Below are positions 1-8,422 of a stretch of 64,000 nucleotides of DNA, one piece after another (position 1 is the first letter of the stretch; every line of letters begins with the position of its first letter). The notes beneath the pieces are model-generated. The model was not told the origin of the DNA. It did not search any database and saw only the letters and a list, made by a program, of their open reading frames with translations. This stretch comes from Paenarthrobacter aurescens (GTDB lineage Bacteria > Actinomycetota > Actinomycetes > Actinomycetales > Micrococcaceae): NCBI RefSeq assembly GCF_025421775.1, contig NZ_JAOEFX010000005.1, positions 62,001-126,000 of the forward strand. The letters run 5' to 3'. The translations under genes and the position numbers were made by a program.

Positions 1-248
1 GCAACCAGTGCCCACCGTCGTATGAGGAACAAACCTTTGATGCGCTGAGGCAGTGGCGCAAGGATGAAGCGAAGTCGGCCGATGTCCCTGCGTATGTTGT
101 CTTCACGGACGCTACGCTCACGGCCATCGCCGAGGCCAAACCGTCGACGCTTGAGGAACTGGCCGGCTTGGCGGGTATCGGCCCGTCCAAACTTGAGCGC
201 TACGGCGAAGCAGTCCTGGCAGTTCTCACCGAGAGCACTGAACTCTGA
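1..248 (+). CDS. uvrD2: ATP-dependent DNA helicase UvrD2-like, C-terminal end (partial)
   Basis: The reading frame is open from base 3 to a TGA at 246-248, so only the last 81 or so residues are present. They form an HRDC-type helical domain: a predicted helix of the type FDALRQWRKDEA, then the helix-hairpin-helix-like stretch LAGLAGIGPSKLERYGEAVL. HRDC domains bind nucleic acid at the C-terminus of RecQ and of actinobacterial UvrD2 superfamily-1 helicases. The next genes (DUF45 peptidase, DUF2342, PDZ protease, UPF0182) match the neighbourhood of mycobacterial UvrD2, which favours UvrD2 over RecQ. The stop overlaps the next ATG by one base (TGATG), so the two are probably co-translated. The helicase core lies outside the window. 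Confidence 0.8.
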   Translation, partial: NQCPPSYEEQTFDALRQWRKDEAKSADVPAYVVFTDATLTAIAEAKPSTLEELAGLAGIGPSKLERYGEAVLAVLTESTEL

Positions 249-898
249 TGGCGCCCCGAACTGCAGCTGACCGTGAGATTCCGCTCGTTACCGACGACGG
301 CGCTCCTGTCGTGGTGCGCCGCTCGGCACGGCGTCGAAGGACTGTTGCTGCTTTTTGGGAGGACGGCAACGCCGTAGTGGCTATCCCGGCCAGCTTCACT
401 AAGTCGCAGGAGCGGGAATGGGTCCGACGCATGCTTGCGAAACTGAAGAAGCAGGGCGAGCATCGGTCGGGGCAAGGAAGGCGCCGTCCCGCCACAGACG
501 AAGTACTCGCTGAGCATGCCGCGCACCTTTCGCGGACATACCTGGGCGGGCGGGCTGTTCCGACGTCGGTGCGTTGGGTCAGCAACCAGAACTCGCGGTG
601 GGGTTCGGCTACGCCGGCGGACGGCACCATCAGGCTTTCACACAAGCTTCAGCCCATGCCGCAGTGGGTCATCGACTACGTTCTCGTGCACGAACTCGCG
701 CACCTGCTGGTAGCAGGTCACAATGCCGAGTTCTGGAGGTTGGTCGAGGCTTATCCCGAAACGCAGCGGGCCAAGGCCTTCTTGGAAGGCGTTGCTTTTG
801 CCACGTCCCGGGGTCTTCCCGTAGATGCAGTGTCCAGCGATCATGCGCCCTCCACTGCGGACCTGACTGATGAGGGCGACAAGCGATTGACACAGTAA
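248..898 (+). CDS. YgjP/DUF45-type zinc metallopeptidase
   Basis: This 216-residue protein carries HELAHL, a gluzincin zinc-binding HExxH, followed about ten residues later by NAEFW; the arrangement is typical of YgjP/WLM-like M48-related peptidases. Upstream lies the family signature RWGSAT (residues about 114-119), preceded by SNQNS. There is no signal peptide or membrane segment, so it is probably cytoplasmic. The ATG overlaps the stop of the helicase gene by one base, indicating translational coupling. The family's physiological substrate is unclear; roles in protein-DNA crosslink repair have been proposed for related WLM proteases, and the helicase neighbour would fit that, but this is inference. 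Confidence 0.85.
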   Translation: MAPRTAADREIPLVTDDGAPVVVRRSARRRRTVAAFWEDGNAVVAIPASFTKSQEREWVRRMLAKLKKQGEHRSGQGRRRPATDEVLAEHAAHLSRTYLGGRAVPTSVRWVSNQNSRWGSATPADGTIRLSHKLQPMPQWVIDYVLVHELAHLLVAGHNAEFWRLVEAYPETQRAKAFLEGVAFATSRGLPVDAVSSDHAPSTADLTDEGDKRLTQ

Positions 899-925
899 TG
901 GCCGCCATCCGGGATGGCGGCCATT
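897..925. terminator. Hairpin between convergent genes
   Basis: A perfect 13-base-pair stem (897-909 with 913-925) and a three-base loop lie right at the stop of the metallopeptidase gene and ahead of the stop of the convergent DUF2342 gene. No U-run follows on either strand, so it may be a transcript-end stabiliser or a weak bidirectional terminator. Confidence 0.6.
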
Positions 926-945
926 GCCGTGGTTGTCACAACCGC

Positions 946-2397
946 TTACTTGGCAGGCGACTCCGGATCTGTGTCGTCCGATGGAGTTTCGTCGCTGGAC
1001 CCGTCCTCCGCGGAAGCGCCGGAATCTGAGGCTTCAGCACCGGTTTGGTCGGTGTCGTAGCCGCCGCTCAGCAGCTTCTGGAGGGCGTCATCAACTTCGC
1101 TGTCACTGGCTTCGGCGAGCCGCCGGCGTTCGGAGAAGCCTTTGGGGTCGTCGAGGTCGGCACCGGTCGGCAGCAGATCCGGGTGGTGCCAGATCGCATC
1201 GCGGCCTGCGATGCCGCGCTCTTCCTTCAAAGTTGCCCACAACGTTGCAGCCTCCCGGAGTCTGCGGGGCCGCAGTTCCAGTCCGACGAGGGAGGAGAAG
1301 GCGTGCTCGGCCGGTCCGCCCGTGGCGCGGCGACGACGAACAGTCTCGCGGAGCGCTGTCGCCGACGGCAGGACTTTGTCGGTAGCTTCTGCTGTGAGCT
1401 CGTCCACCCAACCCTCGACGAGCGCGAGTGCGGTTTCGAGCTTTTCCAATGCGGCGGTCTGAACCGGGGTTCGTTCCGGCGTGAAGACTCCTTGGGACAA
1501 GGCTTCCTGGATTCCCTCAGGGTTGCTGGGATCCAGGTCCCGGGCCAGGTCTTCAATGCGGGACATGTCAATGTGGATGCCGCGGGCGTACGCCTCAATG
1601 GCACCCAGCAAATGGCCACGCAACCAAGGGACCTGGACGAACAGCCTGGCATGGGCGGCTTCGCGGACGGCCAGGAACAGCCGGACATCGTTTTCGGGCA
1701 GACTGAGGCCCTCCCCAAATTTGGCCACATTGGCCGGCAGGAGTGCCATTTCCAAGTCGGCCAAGGGGACGCCGATGTCAGTGGAACTGACAACCTCCGC
1801 TGAAAGAGCACCAATTGCTTGTCCGAGTTGCATGCCGAAGATCGCGCCGCCCATGTTTTGGAGCATGGACGAGGCGCCGCCCATCATGGACTTCATTTCC
1901 TCGGGCATCTGCTGGGTGAGAGCGTTGGACAGCGCGTTGGCGATGCTGTTCGCCACGGGTTCGGTCAGGCGCTTCCACGTACCCAGGGTTGCTTCAACCC
2001 ACTCGGCCCGAGACCATGCCCGGCCAATGAGGCCGGTAGCCGAGAGATCAGTGACGGGATCCAGCCATAGTTCTGCGAGCCTGAGAGCTTCGTCAATCTC
2101 TTTGGCCTGTTGGGCGTTGACTGAGGGATCGCTGCCGGCCGCTGCGACCCGACGGGCATTCTCGTGGGCAAGCTGCCAGTTGACAGGGCCTTCGGAGGTG
2201 GAGCTCATCATGGCCTGGACCTGCGCGAACATCTGCTGCAGCAGTTGGGGATCGTTGGGCAGGCCTGCGGCCTTGGCCAGCTCGGCGGGATCGATGTTGC
2301 CCATGCCCTGGCCACCCATGAGGTTCTGCAGCATTTCTGCCAAGGGATCCTTGGGTGTTTCGTCGTTGTTGGACGGGTCGTTGGGGTTGGATGTCAT
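946..2397 (-). CDS. Zinc-dependent metalloprotease, DUF2342 family
   Basis: A 483-residue protein of the actinobacterial DUF2342 (zincin) family. The N-terminus is polar and Met/Gln-rich (repeated MGGQGMG, LLQQMF). The family's histidine motif appears as REAAHARLF, followed by the PWLRGHLL stretch. The C-terminal 60 or so residues are acidic and low in complexity. No signal peptide or clear membrane helix is present. It corresponds by family and neighbourhood to M. tuberculosis Rv3195, next to the PDZ protease and UPF0182 genes. It is divergent from the PDZ-protease gene and shares about 210 bases of upstream DNA with it. Catalytic activity of the family is poorly documented, so peptidase function is an inference from the motif. 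Confidence 0.85.
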   Translation of the reverse strand: MTSNPNDPSNNDETPKDPLAEMLQNLMGGQGMGNIDPAELAKAAGLPNDPQLLQQMFAQVQAMMSSTSEGPVNWQLAHENARRVAAAGSDPSVNAQQAKEIDEALRLAELWLDPVTDLSATGLIGRAWSRAEWVEATLGTWKRLTEPVANSIANALSNALTQQMPEEMKSMMGGASSMLQNMGGAIFGMQLGQAIGALSAEVVSSTDIGVPLADLEMALLPANVAKFGEGLSLPENDVRLFLAVREAAHARLFVQVPWLRGHLLGAIEAYARGIHIDMSRIEDLARDLDPSNPEGIQEALSQGVFTPERTPVQTAALEKLETALALVEGWVDELTAEATDKVLPSATALRETVRRRRATGGPAEHAFSSLVGLELRPRRLREAATLWATLKEERGIAGRDAIWHHPDLLPTGADLDDPKGFSERRRLAEASDSEVDDALQKLLSGGYDTDQTGAEASDSGASAEDGSSDETPSDDTDPESPAK

Positions 2398-2607
2398 GGT
2401 GCCGCCGATCGTCGAACTGGCTGGTGATCTCTTTCACCGTACCCCGCAGCCGGTATGCTGTCTGCCCGGATGCGGCGTCGTTCGCTGTAGGCAAAGCAGT
2501 CCCGCAACGTCGGACCGCGTAGTGTTGATGTTTGGTATGTGCCGCCGTCGTCTTCGGTGGCAGAAGCCATGGAACCGGTCATGCAGTACCGGCATAGAGA
2601 GGCCTCA

Positions 2608-3744
2608 ATGCTTACTTCGCCCAGCCCCGAGGGCTCATTGGACCCGCGTCAAACGCCCGACGCCGATCCCTCCTCCGTGCCTCCGGCACCTCCCCGAGAC
2701 AACAGGTACATGATCATGGTGATCTCGGGCCTGCTGGCGCTGGGCCTGGGTATTGGAGCAGCAGCCCTGCCGGTCCCGTACGTCATCGAGTCAGCAGGAC
2801 CCACGTTTAATACTTTGGGCAAGGACGGCGATAAGCCGGTTATCAGCATTTCCGGCCGCGAGTCATTTCCAGCCAACGGCAACCTGGACCTCACCACCGT
2901 CGTCATGACCGGCGGCCCGAAGAGCCCGGCCACCATTTTTGATGTTTCTCGAGCTTGGTTGGACAGTTCCAAGGCCATTTACCCGGAGGAACTTATTTAT
3001 CCCAAGGGCACTACCGCGGAGCAGACGGTGCAAGAGGGCGAGATTGCCATGGAGACTTCGCAGGAGAATGCCCTCGCCGCAGCGTTGCGGGAGATGGACA
3101 TTCCCTTCGAGCAGCGGCTGACCGTGGCGGGCCTGTCGGACCCGTCACCTTCGGCCGGGAAGATCCAGGAGGGTGATCTCCTGAAGTCCATCAACGGCAA
3201 GGCGATTACCTCCATGAGCGTGATCCAGGCCGAATTGGCTGCGGGGGCCGGGGCGCCGGCCGTTGTCGATGTGAGCAGAAATGGCACTCCAGTGACGGAG
3301 ACGGTCACCCCCACAAAGAATTCGGCTGACCGGTATGTGTTGGGTGTGCTGTTGGCCAGCGACTTCACCTTCCCGTTCGACGTCAGCATTTCCTTGGAGA
3401 ATGTGGGCGGACCGAGTGCTGGAATGATGTTCGCCTTGGGAATCATCGATAACCTCACTCCGGGGGACATGACTGGTGGCAAACACGTGGCGGGTACCGG
3501 CACCATTACTGCCGACGGAGCGGTTGGCCCCATCGGTGGCATCGCGCAGAAGATGATCGGCGCCCGGCAACAGGGGGCAACCATGTTCCTCGCTCCTGCA
3601 GCCAATTGCGCAGATGTTGCGGGCCATGTTCCGGACGGATTGCAGGTTGTTAAAGTCGAAACCCTGGCCGATGCCACATCCGCTGTGGAACGGCTCGGTT
3701 CCGGTCAAGACACGGCGGGCCTTCCCACCTGCACAAACAACTAG
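2608..3744 (+). CDS. PDZ/Lon-like membrane serine protease (YlbL type)
   Basis: I chose the ATG at 2608 (378 residues): it has a GAGAGG ribosome site and removes an unconserved N-terminal tail. Order: short polar N-terminus, one membrane helix (about residues 34-55), a PDZ domain (about 150-240) and an S16 Lon-type proteolytic domain. The Ser-Lys dyad is visible as GGPSAGM (Ser270) and AQKMIGA (Lys315), 45 residues apart as in Lon. Without an ATPase domain it should act on extracytoplasmic substrates, like Bacillus YlbL. Neighbours DUF2342 and UPF0182 are the usual actinobacterial partners (compare Rv3194c). Confidence 0.9.
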   Translation: MLTSPSPEGSLDPRQTPDADPSSVPPAPPRDNRYMIMVISGLLALGLGIGAAALPVPYVIESAGPTFNTLGKDGDKPVISISGRESFPANGNLDLTTVVMTGGPKSPATIFDVSRAWLDSSKAIYPEELIYPKGTTAEQTVQEGEIAMETSQENALAAALREMDIPFEQRLTVAGLSDPSPSAGKIQEGDLLKSINGKAITSMSVIQAELAAGAGAPAVVDVSRNGTPVTETVTPTKNSADRYVLGVLLASDFTFPFDVSISLENVGGPSAGMMFALGIIDNLTPGDMTGGKHVAGTGTITADGAVGPIGGIAQKMIGARQQGATMFLAPAANCADVAGHVPDGLQVVKVETLADATSAVERLGSGQDTAGLPTCTNN

Positions 3745-3747
3745 ACT

Positions 3748-3772
3748 GGCGGTGGAACTTAGCTCCACTGCC
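3748..3772 (+). other. Stem-loop after the YlbL-type gene
   Basis: Nine-base arms (GGCGGTGGA / TCCACTGCC, one G-U pair) with a seven-base loop begin three bases after the stop codon. There is no U-run. It may trim transcript readthrough into the UPF0182 gene or stabilise the upstream message; it is not a convincing terminator. Confidence 0.4.
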
Positions 3773-3870
3773 ACTCGTGGCATATATGACGGCCTCCGCC
3801 ATATTCCAGCGGCGGAGAATGTCAATCACTCGCACACCGACTGTTCACTGACACCAATGAGGTACAGAGT

Positions 3871-6861
3871 TTGTCCCGTCCCGCCAGCTCCAACCCGCCC
3901 GGAAGATCACCGCTGAGACGAGGTGCCTTAACGCCGACGCTCATTGTCGTGGCAGTGGCCGTCGTCGGGTTCATTTTCTTCGCCAATGTGTGGACTGACG
4001 TCCTGTGGTACCAGCAGCTTGGTTTCTTCGAAGTTTATATCCGTGAAAACCTCGCCAGGATCATCACTTTCCTGGTCGGTTTCGCCATGATGTTCGCGGC
4101 CGTTTTCTTCGCCATCAGGATCGCCTACCGTTCCCGACCCGTCTACGCTCCTGACGCCGAGTCGCGGGACAACCTCAACCGGTACCAAGCGCAGCTCGAG
4201 CCTGTTCGCCGGGTTGTCATGATCGGCCTTCCTGTTCTGTTCGGGCTTTTCGCCGGCAGCGCAGCGGCCAGCCAGTGGCAGAAGGCCTTGTTGTTCTTCA
4301 ACCAGGAACCATTCGGCCAGACGGACCCGCTCTTCAACCTCGACATCAGCTTCTACCTGATGACGCTGCCCTTCCTGGGTTTCGTCACCGGATTCCTGAT
4401 CAGCATCGCCGTTGTGGCCGGCATCGCCGGTATCCTCACGCACTATCTGTACGGCAGTATCCGCCTGATGGAACGTGGCATCTTTACCAGCCGCGCAGCC
4501 CAGATCCACATCGCCGTCACCGGCGCCCTTTTCCTGATCCTGCTGGGTATCAATTTCTGGCTTGACAGGTACACCACGGTGCAGAGCAACTCTGGCCGCT
4601 GGGCGGGCGCCCTGTATACGGACGTCAATGCCGTTGTGCCCACCAAGGCCATCCTTGCCGTCGCCGCCATCCTTGTTGCCATTCTGTTCATCATTGCCGC
4701 GATCATCGGCCGCTGGCGCCTCCCGGTCATCGGGACCGCGATGCTGGTAATTACGGCCATCCTGGCTGGCGGTGTTTACCCATGGGTTATCCAGCAGTTC
4801 CAGGTGCGCCCCTCGGAAAACACCTTGGAGAAGGACTTTATCGACCGCAACATCAAGATGACACGGGCCGCTTATGGCTTGGATCAAATTGATGTGTCGG
4901 CCTATAACGCCACCACCACAGCCACAACGGGCGCACTTGCTGCAGACGCCCAGACCACGGCGAACATTCGCCTTCTGGACCCGAACCTGATTTCTTCCGC
5001 GTTCGCCCAGTTGGAGCAATACCGCCCGTATTACCAGTTCCCGCAGACCCTGAATGTTGACCGTTACATGGTTGATGGCAAGGTCCAGGACACGGTGATT
5101 GCTGTCCGCGAGCTCAACCCGGATGGCCTGAGCGCCAACCAGCAGACATGGGTTAACCGCCACATTGTGTACACCCACGGTTATGGTGTGGTCGCAGCCA
5201 AAGGCAACAAGTTTACGGCCGACGGCAAACCGGAGTTCCTGCAGTCGGGCATCCCGTCCAATGGTGTCCTCGGCAACGACACCACGTATGAGCCCCGCAT
5301 CTACTTCGGTGAGAACTCGCCCGAGTACTCCATCGTGGGTGCACCGGACGGAGCCCCGAACCGTGAGCAGGACCGGCCTGCGGGCCGGGAAGGCGGCGGA
5401 GAGACGCAGTACACGTTCAGCGGCAATGGCGGACCCAACGTTGGCAACTGGCTCAATCGGATCCTTTACTCCATTAAGTTCCAGTCTTCGGACCTGTTGC
5501 TGTCCGACGGTGTCAACGCTGAGTCCCAGATTCTGTATGAACGCAATCCGCGTGAACGCGTCGAGAAGCTGGCTCCGTACCTGACTGTTGACGGCAACGC
5601 GTACCCGGCAGTTGTTGACGGACGTGTGAAGTGGATTGTTGACGGCTACACCACCAGCCAGTACTTCCCGTACTCCCAGCCGCAGCAGTTGCAAAACGCC
5701 ACTGCGGACTCGCAGACCAGCGCTGGCCGCACCGTTGCCCTGCCGAACAGCTCAGTCAACTACATCCGTAACTCCGTCAAGGCCACAGTGGATGCCTACG
5801 ACGGCTCCGTAAATCTGTATGCCTGGGATGATCAGGACCCCATCCTGAAGGCATGGCAGAAGGTCTTCCCGACGGTCATCAAGCCCTACTCCGAGATGTC
5901 CGGCGACCTCATGAGCCACGTCCGGTACCCGGAGGACCTCTTCAAGGTCCAGCGCGAACTCCTCGGCCGGTACCACGTGACGGACCCGGACAGCTTCTAC
6001 CAGAACAACGATGCTTGGAGTGTGCCGAACGATCCCACCGTTTCGGAAGCCGTCAAGCAGCCGCCGTTCTACATGTCCTTGCAGATGCCTGACCAGGAGA
6101 AGCCGGCGTTCCAACTGACGTCGTCGTTTATTCCCCAGACGGTTAACGGCAGTGCGAGGAACATCCTGTACGGATTCCTTGCCGCTGACTCGGACGCAGG
6201 AAACGTGAAGGGCGTCAAGGGGGAGAGTTACGGAAAGCTCCGGCTTCTGGAGCTCCCAACCGATACCCAGGTCCCTGGGCCCGGGCAGGCCCAGAACAAG
6301 TTCAACTCCGATCCCACCGTGTCCCAGGCCCTCAACCTTCTGCGACAGGGTGCGTCCGACGTCTTGAACGGCAACCTGCTGACCCTTCCTGTTGGAGGCG
6401 GTCTGCTCTACGTACAGCCGGTCTACCTGAAGTCCACCGGTGAGACGTCGTACCCAACGCTGCAGCGCGTGCTTGTGGCGTTCGGTGACAAGATCGGCTT
6501 TGCCCCCACGCTGGATGAAGCACTTGATCAGCTGTTCGGTGGCAACTCCGGTGCCACGGCCGGCGACGCGGACAACAACGGTCAGACGCCCACGGCACCT
6601 CCGGGTACCACCACACCGCCCGCCGGGCCAACCGACGCCAAGGCTGACCTGAAGGCGGCCCTGGAGGAAGCCAACAAGGCCATCCAGGATGGCCAGGCTG
6701 CTTTGGCCAAGGGTGACTTCGCCGGATACGGTGCCCAGCAGACCAAACTGTCTGAAGCATTGAAGAAGGCTCTCGACGCCGAAACGCGCCTGGGTGCCAC
6801 ACCAACCGCGACGCCGGAAGCTACTCCGAGCGCGACTCCCTCGCCCTCGCCGAGCAGCTGA
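3871..6861 (+). CDS. UPF0182 family membrane protein
   Basis: A 996-residue protein of the UPF0182 family. About seven hydrophobic helices fill the first third (the first is [19 protein letters not shown]), followed by a large, probably external domain with many Tyr/Asn-rich stretches and a C-terminal Pro/Thr/Ala/Ser tail ([20 protein letters not shown]). The tail contains a short Ala/Lys/Gln-rich coiled segment (residues about 915-970). The start is a TTG with TGAGG upstream. Downstream of the PDZ protease, as in M. tuberculosis (Rv3193c). The molecular function is unknown. Its size and neighbours suggest a cell-envelope role, but nothing in the sequence proves it. Confidence 0.9.
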   Translation: MSRPASSNPPGRSPLRRGALTPTLIVVAVAVVGFIFFANVWTDVLWYQQLGFFEVYIRENLARIITFLVGFAMMFAAVFFAIRIAYRSRPVYAPDAESRDNLNRYQAQLEPVRRVVMIGLPVLFGLFAGSAAASQWQKALLFFNQEPFGQTDPLFNLDISFYLMTLPFLGFVTGFLISIAVVAGIAGILTHYLYGSIRLMERGIFTSRAAQIHIAVTGALFLILLGINFWLDRYTTVQSNSGRWAGALYTDVNAVVPTKAILAVAAILVAILFIIAAIIGRWRLPVIGTAMLVITAILAGGVYPWVIQQFQVRPSENTLEKDFIDRNIKMTRAAYGLDQIDVSAYNATTTATTGALAADAQTTANIRLLDPNLISSAFAQLEQYRPYYQFPQTLNVDRYMVDGKVQDTVIAVRELNPDGLSANQQTWVNRHIVYTHGYGVVAAKGNKFTADGKPEFLQSGIPSNGVLGNDTTYEPRIYFGENSPEYSIVGAPDGAPNREQDRPAGREGGGETQYTFSGNGGPNVGNWLNRILYSIKFQSSDLLLSDGVNAESQILYERNPRERVEKLAPYLTVDGNAYPAVVDGRVKWIVDGYTTSQYFPYSQPQQLQNATADSQTSAGRTVALPNSSVNYIRNSVKATVDAYDGSVNLYAWDDQDPILKAWQKVFPTVIKPYSEMSGDLMSHVRYPEDLFKVQRELLGRYHVTDPDSFYQNNDAWSVPNDPTVSEAVKQPPFYMSLQMPDQEKPAFQLTSSFIPQTVNGSARNILYGFLAADSDAGNVKGVKGESYGKLRLLELPTDTQVPGPGQAQNKFNSDPTVSQALNLLRQGASDVLNGNLLTLPVGGGLLYVQPVYLKSTGETSYPTLQRVLVAFGDKIGFAPTLDEALDQLFGGNSGATAGDADNNGQTPTAPPGTTTPPAGPTDAKADLKAALEEANKAIQDGQAALAKGDFAGYGAQQTKLSEALKKALDAETRLGATPTATPEATPSATPSPSPSS

Positions 6862-6879
6862 CAGCCGTCTGTGATTGAC

Positions 6880-6924
6880 AGAGCCGGTGCCCGCTCCGAT
6901 TTGGGGTGGGTGCCGGCTCTTTTT
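6880..6924 (+). terminator. Intrinsic terminator after the UPF0182 gene
   Basis: Arms AGAGCCGG and CCGGCTCT, extended by a mismatched CCC/GGG, are followed directly by TTTTT. This is a classic intrinsic terminator ending the UPF0182 transcript ahead of the tRNA gene. Confidence 0.85.
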
Positions 6925-6956
6925 GCCGGGGGAGATGCACATCACGTAGCCAGGAT

Positions 6957-6985
6957 TTGGTCTCCCATTCACCGGACGGTAATGT
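6957..6985 (+). promoter_or_regulatory. Sigma-A-like promoter of the first initiator tRNA
   Basis: TTGGTC, a 17-base spacer, then TAATGT. The -10 box ends 11 bases before the mature tRNA 5' end, which predicts a short 5' leader removed by RNase P. The second tRNA copy has a -10 box at the same distance. Confidence 0.6.
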
Positions 6986-6996
6986 TGTTCTTGCGA

Positions 6997-7070
6997 CGCG
7001 GGGTGGAGCAGTTCGGTAGCTCGCTGGGCTCATAACCCAGAGGTCACAGGTTCAAATCCTGTCCCCGCAA
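6997..7070 (+). tRNA. Initiator tRNA-fMet (anticodon CAU), copy 1
   Basis: Full cloverleaf: acceptor CGCGGGG/CCCCGCA with the unpaired C1-A72 of bacterial initiators, D arm GAGC/GCTC, anticodon stem with the three consecutive G-C pairs that flank loop CTCATAA, T arm ACAGG/CCTGT around TTCAAAT. The anticodon is CAT. The 3' CCA is not encoded (the sequence continues CTG). These two features (mismatched first pair and GGG/CCC anticodon stem) separate it from elongator tRNA-Met and from CAU-anticodon tRNA-Ile. Confidence 0.97.
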
Positions 7071-7076
7071 CTGGAG

Positions 7077-7119
7077 AAAAGGTCCGGATCAGTAATTACT
7101 GATCCGGACCTTTTGTTTT
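7077..7119 (+). terminator. Palindromic terminator of tRNA-fMet copy 1
   Basis: A perfect palindrome spans 7077-7114, centred between 7095 and 7096, and runs into TTTTGTTTT. It begins six bases after the mature tRNA. The core is shared with the terminator of copy 2, with one compensated base-pair change. Confidence 0.9.
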
Positions 7120-7290
7120 CCCATTGTTTTCGACGTCCGCTCTATTCCCGTGGGCCTCTGCCTCGACGCCCTTCGCTTACCCGAACCGCTGGAGTGTCTG
7201 CGCCGGGCATACCCGCCGTGCCAATCAGTGCGGGCTGTGTCAGTGATTCAGGGGCTAAGAGTGATCTGCGGCACCATTGGACCGGAATGG

Positions 7291-7320
7291 TCGGAACCAC
7301 CCTGTTGGGTGCGGTAGAGT
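7291..7320 (+). promoter_or_regulatory. Probable promoter of tRNA-fMet copy 2
   Basis: A TAGAGT -10 box at 7315-7320 lies 11 bases before the tRNA, the same geometry as copy 1. The -35 region (TCGGAA, 18-base spacer) is weak. The DNA between the two tRNA units (7120-7290) holds no gene that I can support. Confidence 0.4.
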
Positions 7321-7331
7321 TGATTTTGCGA

Positions 7332-7405
7332 CGCGGGGTGGAGCAGTTCGGTAGCTCGCTGGGCTCATAACCCAGAGGTCACAGGTTCAAATCCTGTCCC
7401 CGCAA
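7332..7405 (+). tRNA. Initiator tRNA-fMet (anticodon CAU), copy 2
   Basis: Identical to copy 1 across all 74 bases, including the C1-A72 mismatch and the GGG/CCC anticodon stem. Identity extends over six bases upstream (TTGCGA) and five downstream (CTGGA), then falls away until the terminator. It is a separate transcription unit, with its own -10 box and terminator, so initiator tRNA dosage is doubled here. Confidence 0.97.
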
Positions 7406-7413
7406 CTGGAAGG

Positions 7414-7453
7414 AAGATCCGGATCAGTAATTACTGATCCGGATCTTTTGTTT
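7414..7453 (+). terminator. Palindromic terminator of tRNA-fMet copy 2
   Basis: A perfect 34-base palindrome (7414-7447) ends in TTTTGTTT. It shares the GATCAGTAATTACTGATC core with the copy 1 terminator. Confidence 0.9.
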
Positions 7454-7454
7454 A

Positions 7455-7483
7455 ACTGGTCGCTCAGACACCAGTGCTAGCAT
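7455..7483 (+). promoter_or_regulatory. Candidate operator and extended -10 of the GntR gene
   Basis: Inverted half sites ACTGGT (7455-7460) and ACCAGT (7470-7475) sit directly upstream of an extended -10, TGC-TAGCAT (7475-7483). The half sites equal those of the DasR/NagR operator (dre), but the spacer is nine bases rather than four. The position over the promoter would suit autorepression by the GntR protein encoded downstream. Confidence 0.4.
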
Positions 7484-7526
7484 CAGATCCGGATTTGATG
7501 TGGCAAGAAATGGATGGGACGGCCCG

Positions 7527-8324
7527 ATGGTCAACGAAGACTACAACTCCGGCCGCAACCGTGAGGTACTTCAGAGGGATGGCCCAGTGGCCGTTTACCA
7601 GCAGGTAGCTGACGTTCTAACGGACCAGGTCAGCCGGCTTGAGCCAGGATCCCGGATACCTACTGAAGAGTCCCTGATGGATGAGTACGGCATCAGCCGT
7701 ACCACCGTCCGGAAGGCGATAGAGACGCTCGTCGTGAAGGGCCTGTTGGTCCGCAGGCAGGGGAAGGGCACATTCGTGATGGCCCAGCGTCCCGTCAGGA
7801 TGCTGAACCGCCTGGCGCCGTTCATGGAGACGTTCACAGCCGCCGGCATGAAAACGGTGAAGGGCCTTATCGAATACAAGTGGATGGAGAAGGACAAGTC
7901 AGTGCCGGCGAAGCTGGTCTCTGATGACAACCTTGTCCTTGTGATCCGCCGATCGTATTCAAGTGCGGGCTGGCCCTATGCCATCGCAGAGATCTTTATC
8001 CCTTCGCACATCGGCCGACACATCAGCTTGGCGGACGCCGAACGGAACTCCATTTACCAGGTGATCCAGGACAGGACGCTGAAGCCCCTTCAGAGGGCGG
8101 AAATTACCGTTACCATGCATGCGCCGCCGGAGCACCTTGCCGACGCCCTGAACGTTCGGGGGTTCGCCATGGTGCCGCGGCTGGAGCGGACAACGTTGGG
8201 TCCCCATGGAGAGGTTCTGGAGTGCACGGTGACCTATTTCCACCCGAAGGGTTTCGAAATTCGGGCTGAAGTGGCCACCGACGTCAGTCCCGGCCATGAT
8301 TCGCCAGTGCCCTCCGCGGGTTAG
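7527..8324 (+). CDS. GntR family transcriptional regulator, HutC subfamily (UTRA domain)
   Basis: About 265 residues. The N-terminal winged helix (about residues 22-85) shows VYQQVADVL, PTEESLMDEYGISRTTVRKAI and the wing RRQGKGTFV. The C-terminal 165 residues fit a UTRA effector-binding domain, which in HutC-type regulators senses small molecules such as sugar phosphates. I prefer the ATG at 7527 over an in-frame GTG at 7500, because the predicted transcription start (about 7490) would leave almost no leader for the latter; this is uncertain. It stands alone between the tRNA genes and a convergent PspA gene, so no target operon is evident from position. The gluconate genes 8 kb away are one candidate target, without direct evidence. 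Confidence 0.85.
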   Translation: MVNEDYNSGRNREVLQRDGPVAVYQQVADVLTDQVSRLEPGSRIPTEESLMDEYGISRTTVRKAIETLVVKGLLVRRQGKGTFVMAQRPVRMLNRLAPFMETFTAAGMKTVKGLIEYKWMEKDKSVPAKLVSDDNLVLVIRRSYSSAGWPYAIAEIFIPSHIGRHISLADAERNSIYQVIQDRTLKPLQRAEITVTMHAPPEHLADALNVRGFAMVPRLERTTLGPHGEVLECTVTYFHPKGFEIRAEVATDVSPGHDSPVPSAG

Positions 8325-8349
8325 GTGAAATGCGGCAAAGGACAAAAGA

Positions 8350-8388
8350 ATGGACCGGATCCTTTGAGGATCCGGTCCATTTCGTTTC
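8350..8388. terminator. Bidirectional terminator between gntR-type gene and pspA
   Basis: A perfect 13-base-pair stem (8350-8362 with 8368-8380), five-base loop, followed on the plus strand by TTTCGTTT and on the minus strand by TCTTTTG. It lies between two convergent genes and should end both transcripts. Confidence 0.85.
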
Positions 8389-8422
8389 AGCGGCACAAAT
8401 CGGGCGGTGTGCCCTACTTTTC

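Noticed and set aside
1481..2713. A 410-codon plus-strand frame opposite the DUF2342 gene
   Set aside because: The minus-strand protein has family motifs; the plus frame is of low complexity without a known domain.
3928..6972. Two long minus-strand open frames (588 and 406 codons) opposite the UPF0182 gene
   Set aside because: They lack a recognisable domain and reflect high-GC codon use of the plus-strand gene.
6997..8324. A genomic island integrated at the tandem tRNA genes
   Set aside because: No integrase, direct repeat of a tRNA 3' end or compositional shift is seen; the repeat is a complete second tRNA gene with its own promoter and terminator.
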